Below, in pieces: positions 12,326 to 24,462 of a stretch of DNA of 64,000 nt (its first letter is position 1; every line of letters begins with the position of its first letter). Origin of the DNA: Chionis minor (Eukaryota; Chordata; Aves; Charadriiformes; Chionididae); contig VZSF01009115.1 of the NCBI GenBank assembly GCA_013398295.1, forward strand, positions 62,001-126,000. The letters are read 5' to 3'. Below the pieces are notes generated by a model. It saw only the letters and a program-made list of their open reading frames with translations, did no database searches and was not told where the DNA came from. A program made the position numbers and the translations under genes.

Positions 12326-13125
12326 TTATAGATCATTTTAAAGGATTTAAAATTAGTTCAGGTGCTTTACTTCTAGGTAAAGAAGGTGGCAATACAATCC
12401 TTTCAACTTTTGAAATACATACGGAGGAATTTACTGCTTTCTGAGGAGAACACATCATGCAGTTTTTGGTGTACATGTACTAGGAGTGGTGCTCTGCTAA
12501 CAAATTGATGGGCTAGATGTGGACATTGTTTGCAACTGCAAATCACATAGTATTTATAAAAAAATCCAAGGGAGATCCTGATCCAAAATGTTTGAAATTA
12601 TTTAGTTTAAGAAGAGGGAATCTGATAAAAGAAGTAGTATTTCACATGCCTGTGTCTGAATGAACGCTTCTTCAGTATCTAGTGTGAGATACTGGCTGGC
12701 CTTTTGACTTGTGTGTATGAGTGGGAGCAGGGACGGTGGAAACATGGAAAATGACACATGGATGTAAAAATGCGATGTCTCCTGTTCCTTTGTCTATACT
12801 TCACATTTAAATTCTCTCGCACAACTGTATTCCTTACACCATTATGGAGAGCACCTTAGGTAATTGATTGCCTTTTTGGGAGAGATGGTCAAAAATCTAG
12901 TTCCTCAGATCCTTAACTACCTGGTCTCTCTCCCAGATTTTCTGAATTTTTCAGCAAGGAAGCATCCATGGATACTTCACTTCTCTTGACTAGCATATGA
13001 ACAACTATTGAGATTTCATAATGTTTAGCTAATCCATTTCTAGAGCTTTTCTGCAACGCACAGTCTAGATCACTGTCTCTGAGGACAGACCTACTGAAGC
13101 CCATCCTCCCTCTGTTCCCTCGCGT

Positions 13126-13410
13126 ATAGAATCATAGAATGGTTAGAGTTGGAAGGGACCTTAAAGATCATCAAGTTCCAACCCCCCTGCCATGGGCAGG
13201 GACACCTCTCACTAGAGCAGGTTGCTCAAAGCCCCATCCAGCCTGACCTTAAACACTTCCAGGGATGGGGCCTCCACAACTTCCCTGCGTAACCTGTTCC
13301 AGTGCCTCACCACCCTCACAGTAAAGAACTTCTTCCTAATATCTAATCTAAATCTCCCCTCTTCTAATTTAAAACCATTACCCCTTGTCCTATCACTAGA
13401 CTTCCTGACA
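13126..13410 (-). mobile_element. CR1 LINE 3' fragment
   Basis: A well-preserved CR1 3' end in antisense: two ATTCTATG-type tail units at 13126-13140, then 'ttggaagggaccttaaagat', 'cctgccatgggcaggga' and 'ccattaccccttgtcctatc'. The 5' truncation point near 13410 falls inside a series of perfect hairpins. Confidence 0.95.
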
Positions 13411-13504
13411 AAGGAAGTCTATATGAACCACCATATAGCTGGTGGCTCAGACGACTGAGCACATTAGCGAGGATGTGGTAGTACCTCCTTTACCTCAGCT
13501 GAGG
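13397..13504. repeat. Run of consecutive perfect inverted repeats
   Basis: Four perfect pairings lie in about 110 bp. They are a 10-bp stem (13397-13406 with 13412-13421, 5-nt loop), a 7-bp stem (13419-13425 with 13432-13438), a 6-bp stem (13445-13450 with 13455-13460, 4-nt loop) and the 12-bp palindrome cctcagctgagg at 13493-13504. A competing 5-bp pairing joins 13428-13432 to 13441-13445. The first stem straddles the CR1 truncation point. Function is unknown. Confidence 0.6.
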
Positions 13505-16500
13505 GATTCTCCCACAGCCAAGGAAAGGACAACACCTGAGGGCTCTGATAGTTCTCAGATGGAGCTCTCCCAAGCCCATTTGACATAACCATTCAATCAG
13601 TTGCAAAGTATTATTTAGAGCTGGAAAAAATATGCTGGCCTAAACAGACAGAGATGAATTTCCAAAATTATTTTCCAAACTATTTATTTTCTTGAAGGGA
13701 TTAAAAACTAAGGGTCAAATTCTTTCCATGAACACAGAACTGAATAAATCTGTCACATTATCTAGAGACACAACTTTTACAAAGGCATTTAGCATCTGCT
13801 AATGGGTAGTTAGTCCAGCCTGAGTCAATTTTCCTGTTTTATGCTAATTTTGTATTGGTACAATTTTGCTTCATTCATTGAGAATACTCAAAATCTTCTG
13901 GAAATGAAAGGAAAGTAATTTCTTTTGCCATTTTCTGAATCCATGGCATACACAAATGACAAAACATGGTATTTATGAATTGCTCAGCTTTATATGTATT
14001 CAGCACGTCTTAGAGAAAACCAATTATAATTAATTCTTTCATAAAAGTGACATCTTCAGTATGATAATTCCATGAGAAATAGCTAGCTCCGAAGCAAATA
14101 ACCAACGTTTGTAATTTCAAAGCCCATTATCATCAGGTGAATTATCTCTTTAAACACCTTTGGTCCAAGAGGATCTATTATGTTGCCAGTGATCTTCCTT
14201 GTCATTATGCATAGCAATTTAATTAGGTTAATTGTAAATTTCTTCTCTGTTCCCTTACACAGTTGATGTGGCAAATACAATTCATTTATTTTTGCAGTAT
14301 AAAAACTTTAATAAAGTCATTGAAAGTGCATCTCAGCTTGGGACACTTGACAGCTGTTTTGCATCACTTATCATTTGTTATTATTACAGGTTTATGTCCT
14401 TGCTTGTGGACAGATCAGAAACCAGTGAATTTCTGAAAAACTCCACTAACCTCAAACTCAATGTTATATTTACTTTTAAAAGCACAAAAGACTGACCCCA
14501 ATGAAGTCACCATGGTTCTGTTCTAGGCCCATTTTCTAAGGCTGCTCCAGGTGCAATGGAAAGTTACAATTTCACAGCATGACATCTTGTTCTTTCTCAT
14601 AGTCAGCACAGACTGAGAAACAGGGAATAGCATCTTCTTACTGTCAAAACTGGGTGTACTGCTGATAGCTGTACAAAATTACTGTCACATTTCTTCTTCA
14701 CAGGTGATGAAGTAAATTATCCATACACTAAAACTGGTTCTTAAATGATCCTAATAAAAGAAAGGACTCAAGCACAAAATTTCTATAATGCAGCAAGCTA
14801 TGTTGTATTAATTGAGCTACAGTGATGAACTACATGCTTATTTTTATGATAGATGCAAAGTCACTGGAGTTAATTTAGCCATTTTTCAATGAAAGCTAAA
14901 ATTACTTGAATTACATCACCCTTGTACTAGGCTAGGAAAGTTCAACCTTGAATTCAGCTGATAAATTTGATCACTTGTTTCGGTGCATAGGCAGCAGTTT
15001 CTTTTTTGTATGGAGTATTTTGTTTTTATTTTACTTGAATAAATTAAGATACTTTAGAAACTCTGTATTAAATTTGACCTTTCTGAAGAATGAGGATAAT
15101 TTATGCTTACACACAGATACTGTATTCACTTAATATCTGTTGAGAGTTAAAATTTAATTGTGATCTTCAGTGTATAAAAATGGTACAAAATTCTGAGCTT
15201 TATAAAATTAGCTACAACATGACCAGTGCTTCAGTGTATCCCAGATTAGACAGCTGATCATGAGTCTTCCCACGCAGAAGATGGTTCTAAGGTGAACCAA
15301 CACATCAGCAAACTGCCATACATCAGTGGCTGTGCAGCAACTGGCTTTGGAATTGTTTGCTTCTCTCAAATGAATGGGGAATTGCCTTTCAATCTATAAA
15401 GGGTAAACCATCTTAAATTGCTTCACACTTTTTAGGGGATAAGAGGTAACATAAACAATTACTGTGGAAAAAATGATGTGTAGTAACTTATTCTGTGCAC
15501 TCAAACTCCAAGTGTGAAATTGATGAAAGAGCTGAGCAGTATCACAGTCTTCCCTGAGGAGTACTAACTGGGGAAGGGAAAACTACTGTAAATTATCAGG
15601 GCAACTTAAAGCAAATAAGCATAGCAGATCAAATGGAACACCTTTTCCATCTTAATCCCTAGTCATTGATAAAATTATTTTTTCTTAAATGATTCTAAGA
15701 AACAAAAGTTTCATCAAATAATGATGCAATAAACTCATTTCATATAATCTTAATGTAGGTAAGAGAATCTCTTTTCTTAGGTCTTTTGAACAGCAATGAT
15801 ATTATCTGTGCTTTTGCAACAAAACTGAAAACAATAAAGAATTGAGAGAATATTTGAGACATAGAGTTCACAGATGCTAGATACATTAAGGCATCCATTC
15901 TTTATAGAATACAGAACCAAAAACTTGTTCGTATTGAAACTTTATATGACCTCTTCATATGAGCCAGATATTCCAGTAAATGTCAAATAAGACTGTGCGT
16001 ATTTATATAGGAGTAAAAGACAAGATTCACGGTCATGTACTTCCTTTATTTATGCTGACTTCAGCAGGGCTAACTGTGGTGTGAAGCAAAATTTGAGTGT
16101 GGCTCAGCGAAGCACATGGCTGTGGGCATCCTTGGCATGGGGCACTTAAAATATAAATGAGAATTTCAGCTTTCATTTTCCTATGAAGATAGCACAGAAA
16201 AGGAAACACAGCTATTTCTGAGTGCAAGATTATGACAGCAAAAACTAGGGCACCTGTCTGTGATGGTGTTGCCTACACTTTATTCAAAATCATAGACTCA
16301 TCCCATAAAAATTCACTGCTCTTCCTTTCCTCCCTGTAGCATATTTATGACTTCAAGGAAGAAAGTAACAGCAATGAACTTCAATATATACTCACAACAG
16401 ATCAAGTGCGAAGGAATTGCATATACCACATGCTGCTCTTTTAAACTGCACACTAAGCACCATGAGGACCTCAGAATCAAAAGCAAAATGACTTGACACT

Positions 16501-16698
16501 GTTTGTGAGCCCACATCTCCAAAGAAGGGCACACTGCCTTGTCAGTTAGGTAATGGTACAAGTCAAGCACTCTTAATGTACAGTTTTACACATTTTGATC
16601 TCTTAAGGTACTCTGACTTCAATGCTTTCATGTTAAATATTGAGATTTTATGAAAGAAAAGGGTAAAAATATTTTATACCAAATCAAATAATTATATA
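13505..16698. other. Anonymous AT-rich non-coding DNA
   Basis: No gene, repeat family or structured RNA is recognised. Open frames are at most about 85 codons and show no domain. Confidence 0.6.
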
Positions 16699-16922
16699 GG
16701 CTAGACTAGACTAGAGTAGAGTAGAATAATGTAGTTGGAAGGGACCTACAAGGATCATCTAATCCAACTGCCTAACCACGTCAGGGCTGACCTAAAGTTA
16801 AAGTATGTTAGTAAGGGAATTGTCCAAATGCCTCTTGAACACTGGCAGGTGTGACCACCTCTTCAGGAAGCCTGTTCCAGTGTTTGACTACCCTTTCGGT
16901 AAAGAAATGTTTCCTTTATACA
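16699..16922 (-). mobile_element. CR1 LINE 3' fragment with a pentamer tail
   Basis: 'gtagttggaagggacctac' at about 16731, then 'aaggatcatctaatccaact' and later 'tgttccagtgtttgactacc' and 'ggtaaagaaatgtttcc' are the complement of a CR1 3' end. Instead of the usual ATTCTATG tail, the end carries pentamer units (ctaga three times, then gtaga twice) at 16701-16725. This may mark a subfamily difference or later slippage. Confidence 0.88.
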
Positions 16923-19215
16923 CTTCAAAACTCAGCAAACTTTAAAAAGACAAATTTTTATATGTCAAACCTTTACAATAAAGTTATATCTTCCTGCAAA
17001 ATTATAAGGCTAAACAATATAAGGCTAAATAATAATCCTTAAAAAATATATAAAGGAACTGAAATCAGATTAATAACTACAGTTTGTCTGTGTAGGTATG
17101 CTGGATTGTACAGCAAATCCAGGCTGTTTTTCACACACATTGAAATGCTGCCTACACTGATAAAGACTATTAAAATCAGTAAGTACGAAATGCTCTCTAA
17201 AAGGTCAAAAGGTATTCAAAGTAGTATTTTAAGGATTATTATAACAGTCAAAGATTAAGATTTCTGTGTTACTGAGATGAAACATGCTGATTTCTTGACT
17301 GCTGTATTATTTTGAAGCTATGTACATGAAGGATTTCCAAAATTATTTCCCTCCCACAAACATTATTTTCTTAATCTTTTTAGTACTGATTCCGGGAACA
17401 AATCCTGTTGATTTGATTTAGGAAAGCAAGCAGAGCTTGCATCAGCAATGTCAGTACAATAGGAACGATAAATCTCCTTTGCACTTTAAACAAGAAAAGA
17501 CTTGCCTTTTCAGAAGAAGAGATGAGATAACACAGCAACAGCTATGTTCTTCTTTGAGAACCCTGCCTTGGACACACTGGTAAAAGGTATCTTCCTTTTT
17601 GAATCAGATCCAAAGAATGAAGCTGTTTAAATGCACTTAGCACGTGGTTGTTGTGCCCCTTCCAAAACAGAAAACAGAGACATGCACTCAGTCCTTAGTT
17701 GCAGAACTGCACCTTTGTTCTAGGCAGAATGCTAATGGAAAACCTGCTACTTCACACCACTCCTGTTATTTTGTTTAGCGATGATTTGATTTGACAAAGA
17801 GCTTCTAGCCAAATATCCTGGTAATAAAATAAGACCTGCCGTGGTACACTCTTTCAGAGTGAATGTGGACAAAAACTAGCAACGTTTAAGGGCATGAATA
17901 AATGCAGCTGAAGGTTATAAAACCTTGGCGTGGTACTGTTTGTTGCCCTTCAAAGAAATTCTCCTACAAAGCATATTCAGTCAATGAAAATGAAATGTAA
18001 ATGTTGAGTAAGCCTACCCCATTCTTAACGTGCTCATATCAATTACAGCAAGTCTGCCTCAAAGACAGCCTGAGTCAGACATGTCAGTACTGTTCTGGAA
18101 TATTATCTTCTTTGAGGGACATATATTGTTTAAAATGAAAAAGATGTATAAACAGGAGTAAGGGGATGAACTGAAGCCAAGGAAAATATCATGTAAAATT
18201 AAAAACACTTGAGAAGATTTGAGTAATTGAATTATATGTGGCATAAATCAGTGGAATCTGTTTTGGACAGGGCCATCTGTCCCATGGCAAGTGTCTCAGC
18301 TGGGCCTGTGAAAAGATCCATCTTTCTAATGCAGCTACTCCTATGCTTTAAATACTGTAAGTTAAAATAAAGTTGGTTACCTGGACATTCAAATCTATGA
18401 ATTTTGACCCCTTTTTCACTCTTTAGTAGATACACACAAACTGCTAGTAAGGAAGTAAAAAAAAAGGGTAAGAAGTAACAGCTAATCAAATCATAGGCTA
18501 GCAATGGAGTTAATTAGACACACCTAAAAGAGCCCCAGGGATTTCTTAGCCTACAAGCTAGGTAGCCATTCTTTGGTATCTGTCTGGGATTTTCATCCTG
18601 TTTTCTTTGTCTCAGGGGTGCTTTTCTGCACTGCTTATGAGCGTAACCACTTTATTACCTTTGCTTATGTGCTTCTCATTCATGTCCTTGTCTGGACACT
18701 TGCCAATGAGAGAACAGCTTTCTATGTTCCATTTATCTTCCTAATAAGCTTCCTTCTCAAAAGTCCTAGGCTCCCCTTATGAAGGACTCATGATCTTTCT
18801 GTGGAAGTAGCTGTTGTCATGCTTCCTTGACTCAGATGTTTGATCTTGTCTTTCTGTGATCTCCTTGATTAATTAAATACTTTATTAAATCCAGAGGAAA
18901 GAGAATATTATCCCAAATCCAGTTTTTTTCTTAAGTTCAGCTGAGGTGTTCTCCTGTTTTCAAGAAAGAATATGTAATCTCTTAAAGTGCACTGTTAAAA
19001 CCAGCTAACTGCTAATGCTTGGTCATAAGAACGCAGCTGTAAATTAAATATGATTGTTTTAAACCTACAGCAGATTCTGAAACAATCACTGTGAAAAATC
19101 ATGGCAGAGGGATGTCTCCCCTCCTGTTGGAGAAAGCTGGTTTATTCTAGCAACATTGGTGTCAAAATGTGCCTGTTTTGGAAAGGGATTAGCACAGTTT
19201 TAATCTGCTTAAATA
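16923..19215. other. Anonymous AT-rich non-coding DNA
   Basis: No gene or repeat family is recognised. A minus open frame of 90 codons at 18232-18504 has no identifiable domain. Confidence 0.6.
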
Positions 19216-19290
19216 TTCATAGAATCAGAGACTGTTTGGTTTGAAAGGGACCTTGAAAGATCATATAGTTCCAACCCCCCTGCCATGGGA
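19216..19290 (-). mobile_element. Very short CR1 3' end
   Basis: About 75 bp of CR1 3' terminus in antisense: 'tcatagaatcagagactg', 'tttgaaagggaccttgaaag', 'ccaacccccctgccatggg'. It stops abruptly after the last block and lies about 110 bp before the CpG island. Confidence 0.88.
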
Positions 19291-19358
19291 GATGACATCA
19301 TATAAAGGTGTTTGTGTAAGAATCAATATTCTCCCGGGGTAATTAGTTGGGATTCTTC

Positions 19359-19379
19359 TTTTTTTTTTTTTTTTTTTTT
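19359..19379. repeat. Homopolymer of 21 T
   Basis: An uninterrupted run of T directly left of the CpG island. On the minus strand it is A21 and could be the tail of a retrocopied sequence, but no AATAAA is visible just upstream on that strand. Confidence 0.85.
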
Positions 19380-19404
19380 GGATCAGTGCAGGTGAGACTG
19401 TCTT

Positions 19405-19830
19405 GCGCTTTTTCTGTCCGTCTGCATTCACGGCGTTAGTACAATTTCTAGCTTTTGCTGCGCCAAAAACGTTTCCCTCCTGCCGCGGTGGTTGCGGGGA
19501 AGCGCGGCCGTGGATCCCGCTCCCGCTCCCGCTGCAGCACCGCGGACAGCACCCGGTGGAGCTGACCCGCGGCCGGCGTTGGAGCTGAGCCCGGGAGGTT
19601 CCCGACGGAGCTGAGCCCCGGGAGGTTCCCCTTGGAGCTGAGCCCGGGAGGTTCCCGACGGAGCTGAGCCCCGGGAGGTTCCCGTTGGAGCTGAGCCTGG
19701 GAGGTTCCCGACGGAGCTGAGCCCCGGGAGGTTCCCGCAGCCTCCCCCGCTGCCCTGCACCCTTCTGCCGTGGGAGGCCTGGCAGCTCACCCTGCAGCCG
19801 GGCAATGCCAACCCAACGGCCTTCGTCCCA
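19405..19830. promoter_or_regulatory. CpG island, candidate promoter
   Basis: By hand I count about 40 CpG in 19381-19830, with a GC content near 60 percent, so CpG is close to its expected frequency. Elsewhere in the window CpG is scarce. Such islands often mark promoters that stay unmethylated in the germ line. Within it are three CCCGCT-type units near 19516-19533 and a minisatellite at 19582-19740. No TATA box, exon or recognisable protein start is evident. A minus open frame of 182 codons crosses it (19428-19976), but the middle third of its translation is just the minisatellite, so I do not call it a gene. It could equally be a GC-rich repeat island with no promoter role. Confidence 0.55.
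19582..19740. repeat. Minisatellite, six units of 26-27 bp in ~53-bp dimers
   Basis: Each unit starts GAGCTGAGCC and contains GGGAGGTTCCC. Odd units (26 bp) have a shorter C run and end CGACG. Even units (27 bp) have CCCCGGG and end in a variable CTTG, GTTG or GCAG. The alternation gives three copies of a ~53-bp higher-order unit, so the array grew by doubling a dimer rather than single units. Confidence 0.92.
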
Positions 19831-22413
19831 TCCATTCTGTCTCTGAAGTGCACTTGATGTATGCGGCCATTAGTCCTAACGGGATGCAAACCAGACTCCA
19901 GTCTTACGGGAATTGTGCTTAAGGAAGGAGCATGATTGATGATAATGGGAAATGGACTCGCCCTTAGACATACCAAACAGAAGAGCTGAGAGTGATTTGC
20001 TCCTCTCTGAAGGTAGCGTCGAGAGGGCTTTGAAACAGCAGAAGACTAACGTACTATGCCAAGGTATCTGTACACTCAGTGTTACATTAGAAAAATTTGA
20101 TCTACAGCATAACCTGAGTATTTCACTTACATGAGTCAGCGAGTGTGCAATCTTTATATAACATGCTCAAAGGTAGACGGTATGAATTGCAAAAATGAAA
20201 AGGTATAAGCAAAACATTATTTACATCTTATGTTGGTAAAATTAATGAGTCCGTACACCAAATGACAACAGCTATGGTGGTAACTAACACAATTTGACAC
20301 AGGCAATAAAATAAGATGCAAGCAGATAATCTTTCTGAAGCTTCTTGGGTGATTCCAGTGCTGCTCTGTTGCTCAGTAGATGGGTAAAAAGAATGATGTT
20401 TTCTCCAAATCTTTGCTGTTATTGCATATGTGCCTCTGGCAGTTGAGCCCATCCCTGAGAAGATCTCACGATTTCCCTGCTTGCTAGATTTTGTCCCCTG
20501 GTGAAAGTTCTGAACTCGCATGGTCATTGCTGTCGTATAGCACTTGCAGAGTAGTTTGAGTCCTTTCGTCTGTAACAAAGTATTATACGGGCAAAAGATC
20601 AACCGAGAAGGGAATTCTTCAAAACCTATGCAGGTAAGATAGCTCAGTGGAAAAGAATATGTGGTTTTTTAGTGTAAAATCCTGAATATATGGTAGTCCT
20701 GGTTATGAAGAAATGATCTTGACTTGACAGGGTTAAAGTAGCATTTGAGATTATTATTGGAAATGTTCACACGCATATTAAATAGGGTTTTATACATAAG
20801 GTTGTAGCAGCTTCCCCAATCCTGAAAGAAGAAATGCCTTTCAAAAAATCAGACACACTTCTGAACTAGTGCAGCCTGTCAAGTGCTGCTCGTAAAAAGA
20901 AATCATCATTTGACCTACTTCTCTGTTAAATGTTTTCGCTAAAATGTTTTTGGCACAACAACAAGAGAGAGACGGCTCCTTGCCATATGCCTCTTTCTCA
21001 TACCTGGAGCCATCAACTACATAACTCCCTCTCTTTCTCCCTCGCTATAGCCCTAGAATGCAAAATACTTGACAAATGTGCATTGTGTCTGTGCATTAAT
21101 TATAATGGTGTTCACATTCCAATATTAAATTGAATGTATATATAAGGTTCTCAAAAAAATGGGTGGATAAGGTATCCCTTATGTAGGCTCTCAGATAGAA
21201 TATCCTGTATGTAGGCTCTTAGATAGAAAAGAGATAATTCACAGTAGTAGTTTTAGAGGTATATAAGTTTAAAGAATCAGTCTTAATCCCTTGAGCTTCA
21301 CACAGTCCCAAGATGCACTGACACTGGTATTCTTAAACACGGCAGTGACATGGTACTTCAACACGCCAGGATCTAAGTACAAACGGAAAAATAATCAATT
21401 TCTTCTGTTGCGTTTGTGAAGGACAGAGAAGGCATGAGGAGCAGAGACGTCACATGCACCCTACCAAAGCTCCTGTTGCAGCTGTGAAGATGGCAGAATA
21501 AGCTGGGAAGCAGCCATGCCATCTCCATAGTAACAGAAAGGCAAGCAGGATGATTCAGTATCGAACATGCACTCTTTCCATTGCTATGCAACCACTTGCC
21601 TCAGGATTTTTTAAGTGCAGTCTCCAAATAGAACCTTCCTTTTGCCCTCAAACATCTGAAAACGCAGAGATTGCAGATCAATCCTGTACTGCTGGGCAAG
21701 TCTGAATAAACAATGGAGTTTTTTATGTCAGAATAGTAAGCCATCACAAATGTAAAAACCATAAACATATTTCCCGAAGAGATTGTAAAACAAATCCTAC
21801 ACTTACTGAATAAATAGTTAAGTGATATTACATGCTTTTAGATTCCCTCTGTGTATTATGGTTCCCTTCCCTCTCAGGCAGCTCAGCTGTAAATCCTGCA
21901 GTTGCTTAGTGAAAGGAGGTTGCTTCGACTGTATGCTACCCACAAACACCTCTGTGAATCATTTTGACAAACCTGTTGTTTTGCTTCACCAAAAAGGAAA
22001 GAAAAAAATGGGTTCAAATTAAATTACCTGAAAATATCAAAGGGAAAAGGTGTTTTCTAAACAATATCTAAAAAGCCTTCAGTAGTTTGGAACCTGGTTA
22101 CTGGTGGGTACCTCTCTGTGGATCTGTGCCAGCAGACTGGATCCTGCTATACCCACGTACCAGATTTCTCCACTTTCCTCCAAACTGGTTACTCTATTAC
22201 TGTCAGGATATACTATGGTGCACCTCTTACCAATGCTTATTAGCACAGACTTGCTGTCATGCAGCTGCTGGAATGCAGGCAACGTGAGCTCAGCGTTACC
22301 ACTGACAGCCATGCTGATGTACTACAAAGACTTTTAGGTATTCTGTTCCTTGGTTAGTGCAGTACATTTGGGTGCAGATGCCGCGTTTCACATAACACAT
22401 GCTTTAGATTCGA
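19831..22413. other. Anonymous non-coding DNA
   Basis: No supported gene. A minus frame of 124 codons at 20228-20602 ends in a hydrophobic stretch that could be a membrane segment, but it matches no family I know and has no visible splice or promoter context. Confidence 0.5.
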
Positions 22414-23481
22414 GTTTGCATACACCAAGGGCAGAACATGATTCAAAGACCCACAGCTGGAACCATAGTTGCCTTTTTCTTTGCTTATATGTTAGGAAAA
22501 TATGAAATTGTGACTAGTTCTTCTCTACACTTTTTGATTTTGTCCTTCCGTTGTTACCTTTCTCATGTATTTTCCCAGCATATCTCTTGTCTCTTTCCCT
22601 GTGCTGTGAGGTTTTAATTGTTTTATTATTTTTATTGCTTCTTTTCCTGGGATTTCTACTGTGTCCATAGAGAATGTTGGCACGGTCAGTGGGCAGAAGG
22701 ATTGAAATGGCTAAGGCAGTAAAATGTAATCTGATTTGCATAGCATTTTTCTGTAATAGTGAATCTTCCACTGAAGCATTAAAAAGAGGATTTATACATG
22801 GTCAAGGATTTAACCCATGGTTCCTAGAGGTGATGGTGATCAACATGTCAGAAATTCACCCAAAAGACATTGTTAGTATGTACAGGAAATTAAGTATGTA
22901 TAGCTGCCTATATTTTTTCCTTCTAATGACTAGATTCTGAATTTTTTCCTAGCCTTAAATGAAATGTTTTAATTAAATTTCTTTATTAATCAAATTTCTT
23001 TTTTAATCTGTGCGTATTTTTTTTTGCTGAAGACAGCAAGCGGTGAGACATGAAACCGCATGTCTTAAGCAAGTGAGAAGAATAAAGAAAATGTTTCCAA
23101 GATGCAGTTTTTGATATTAACATTTACTGACAAGTTTGTTACACTACCCATCAGCACTGACCTTATTATGCCAGTCTCATCTTTAAGCAGCCTCCATGCA
23201 GCAATGGGAAAAGAGGGTAGGCTATTTTTATAAAATACAACATGTACACAGATCACAGTGCTCACTGAAGCAAACACATCTTATGATGACTTTAAAGGAA
23301 CAGGAAAAAGTAGTAATAATGGGGTTGATTTTTCTTTAGCTTATAAAAGAAAAATTACTGCTATTCAAAGGATTGTGCTGGAGTCTAACCACGACAGGTA
23401 GGCAGCAGTTTTGCCTGAGAATTCAATGAGTAAGACATCTTAGAATAAGTCCCTAAGCCAGACGTTATTGACATTGGTATG

Positions 23482-24436
23482 TGTGTTGTTTTACATGGCA
23501 AGGTTTTGGTTGCAGGAGGGTTGCAGTGGTGGCTTCTGTGAGAGGACACCAGAAGGTGGCCCCATGTCAGATAGAGCCAGTTCCAGCTGGCTCCAAAATG
23601 GACCCGCTGCTGGCCAAAGCTGAGCCCCTTGAGCTTTGTTGGTAGCACATCTGTGATAACACATTTAAGAAAGGGTAAAAAATGCTGCGCAGCAGCTGTG
23701 AGAGAGGAGTGAGAAAATGTGAGAGAAACACCCCTGCAGACACAAAGGTCAGTGAAGAAGGAGGGGGTGGACGATTCCCCCGTAGCCCATGGAGAAGACC
23801 ATGGAGGCACAGGTTGTCCCCCTGCAGCCCATGGAGGATCCCATGCCAGAGCAGGTAGATATGCCCCAACAGAAGCTGCAGCCTGTGGAGAGCCCATGCT
23901 GGAGCAGGCTCCTGTCAGGACCTGTGGTCCGTGGAGAGGACCCAGGCAGGAGCAGGTTTTCTGTCAGGATCTGCAGAGGACGCACACTGGAGTAGTTTGT
24001 TCCTGAAAGACTGCACCCTGTGGGAAGGACCCATGCTAGAGAAGTTTGTGAAGTACTGTATCTCATGGGAAGCACCCCATGCTGGAGCAGTGCAAGAGCG
24101 TGAGGAAGAAGGAGAAGCGGAGACCAAGTTACCAGTTATGAACTGGCCCCAATCCCCATTCCCTGTGCTACTTGGGGCAGAGAAGGTAGAAGAGTCAGGA
24201 GTGAAGCTGAGCCTGGGAAGAAGGGACGGTGCAGGAGAAAGTGCTTTTAATTTTGTTATTTCTCACTATCCTACTCTGTTATTAATTGGCAATAAATTAA
24301 TTTCCCTGAAGTCATGTCTGTTTTGCCCATGACAGTAATTGGTGAATGATCTCCCTTTCTTCATCTGAATTCATGAGCTTTTTGTTGTGTCTTCTCCCCC
24401 TGTCCTGCTGAGGAGGGGGGGTGATAGAGTGGCTTG
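23482..24436 (+). mobile_element. Avian ERV LTR, copy 1, cut by the assembly gap
   Basis: It begins 'tgtgttgttttacatggc' and follows a widespread avian LTR family. The family's 'aaggttttggt' block (23500), 'gctccaaaatggaccc' block (23591) and TATA-like ATTTAAGA (23663-23670) precede a tandemly repeated GC-rich zone. An AATAAA signal lies at 24291-24296, so the sense is plus. The last 39 bp present in the second copy are missing because the contig ends. It is probably the same physical LTR as 25531-26524. Confidence 0.88.
23800..24100 (+). repeat. Internal ~45-bp tandem repeats of the LTR (copy 1)
   Basis: Diverged units of about 40-50 bp recur, each with a core like CCATGCTGGAGCAGG followed by a CTGTCAGGA-like block and GTGGAGAGGAC. 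Clear cores lie at 23893, 23941, about 23988, about 24030 and about 24070. The zone sits between the TATA-like box and the polyadenylation signal. Confidence 0.75.
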
Positions 24437-24462
24437 NNNNNNNNNNNNNNNNNNNNNNNNNN
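24437..24462. other. Assembly gap (26 N)
   Basis: Twenty-six unresolved bases. The flanks on both sides are the outer ends of the same 2,023-bp sequence, as expected when overlapping contig ends were not merged. Confidence 0.99.

Larger units (their letters stand above)
22414..24436 (+). repeat. Direct duplication copy 1, ending at the assembly gap
   Basis: This 2,023-bp block recurs at 24463-26485 at a constant offset of 2,049. I see no mismatch or indel in the lines compared, and the translated frames in both copies are identical. Its right end is exactly the first base before the N run. Most likely it is the end of one contig repeating the start of the next. Confidence 0.95.

Noticed and set aside
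13441..13510. Possible tRNA or tRNA-derived SINE (TGGCTCAG resembles an A box)
   Set aside because: No acceptable B box at the right distance, no acceptor stem and no cloverleaf.
19428..19976. 182-codon minus frame across the CpG island
   Set aside because: Its Pro/Gly/Ser-rich middle is only the translated minisatellite, and GC-rich DNA lacks stops by composition. No domain or conserved start is visible.
20228..20602. 124-codon minus frame with a hydrophobic C-terminal stretch
   Set aside because: No family match, no promoter or splice context, and a frame of this length is expected by chance in 64 kb read in six frames.
23385..24332. Overlapping frames of up to 170 codons in the LTR, repeated at 25434-26381
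   Set aside because: They lie in the GC-rich repeated part of an LTR on both strands and do not resemble retroviral proteins. The second set is only the assembly duplicate.
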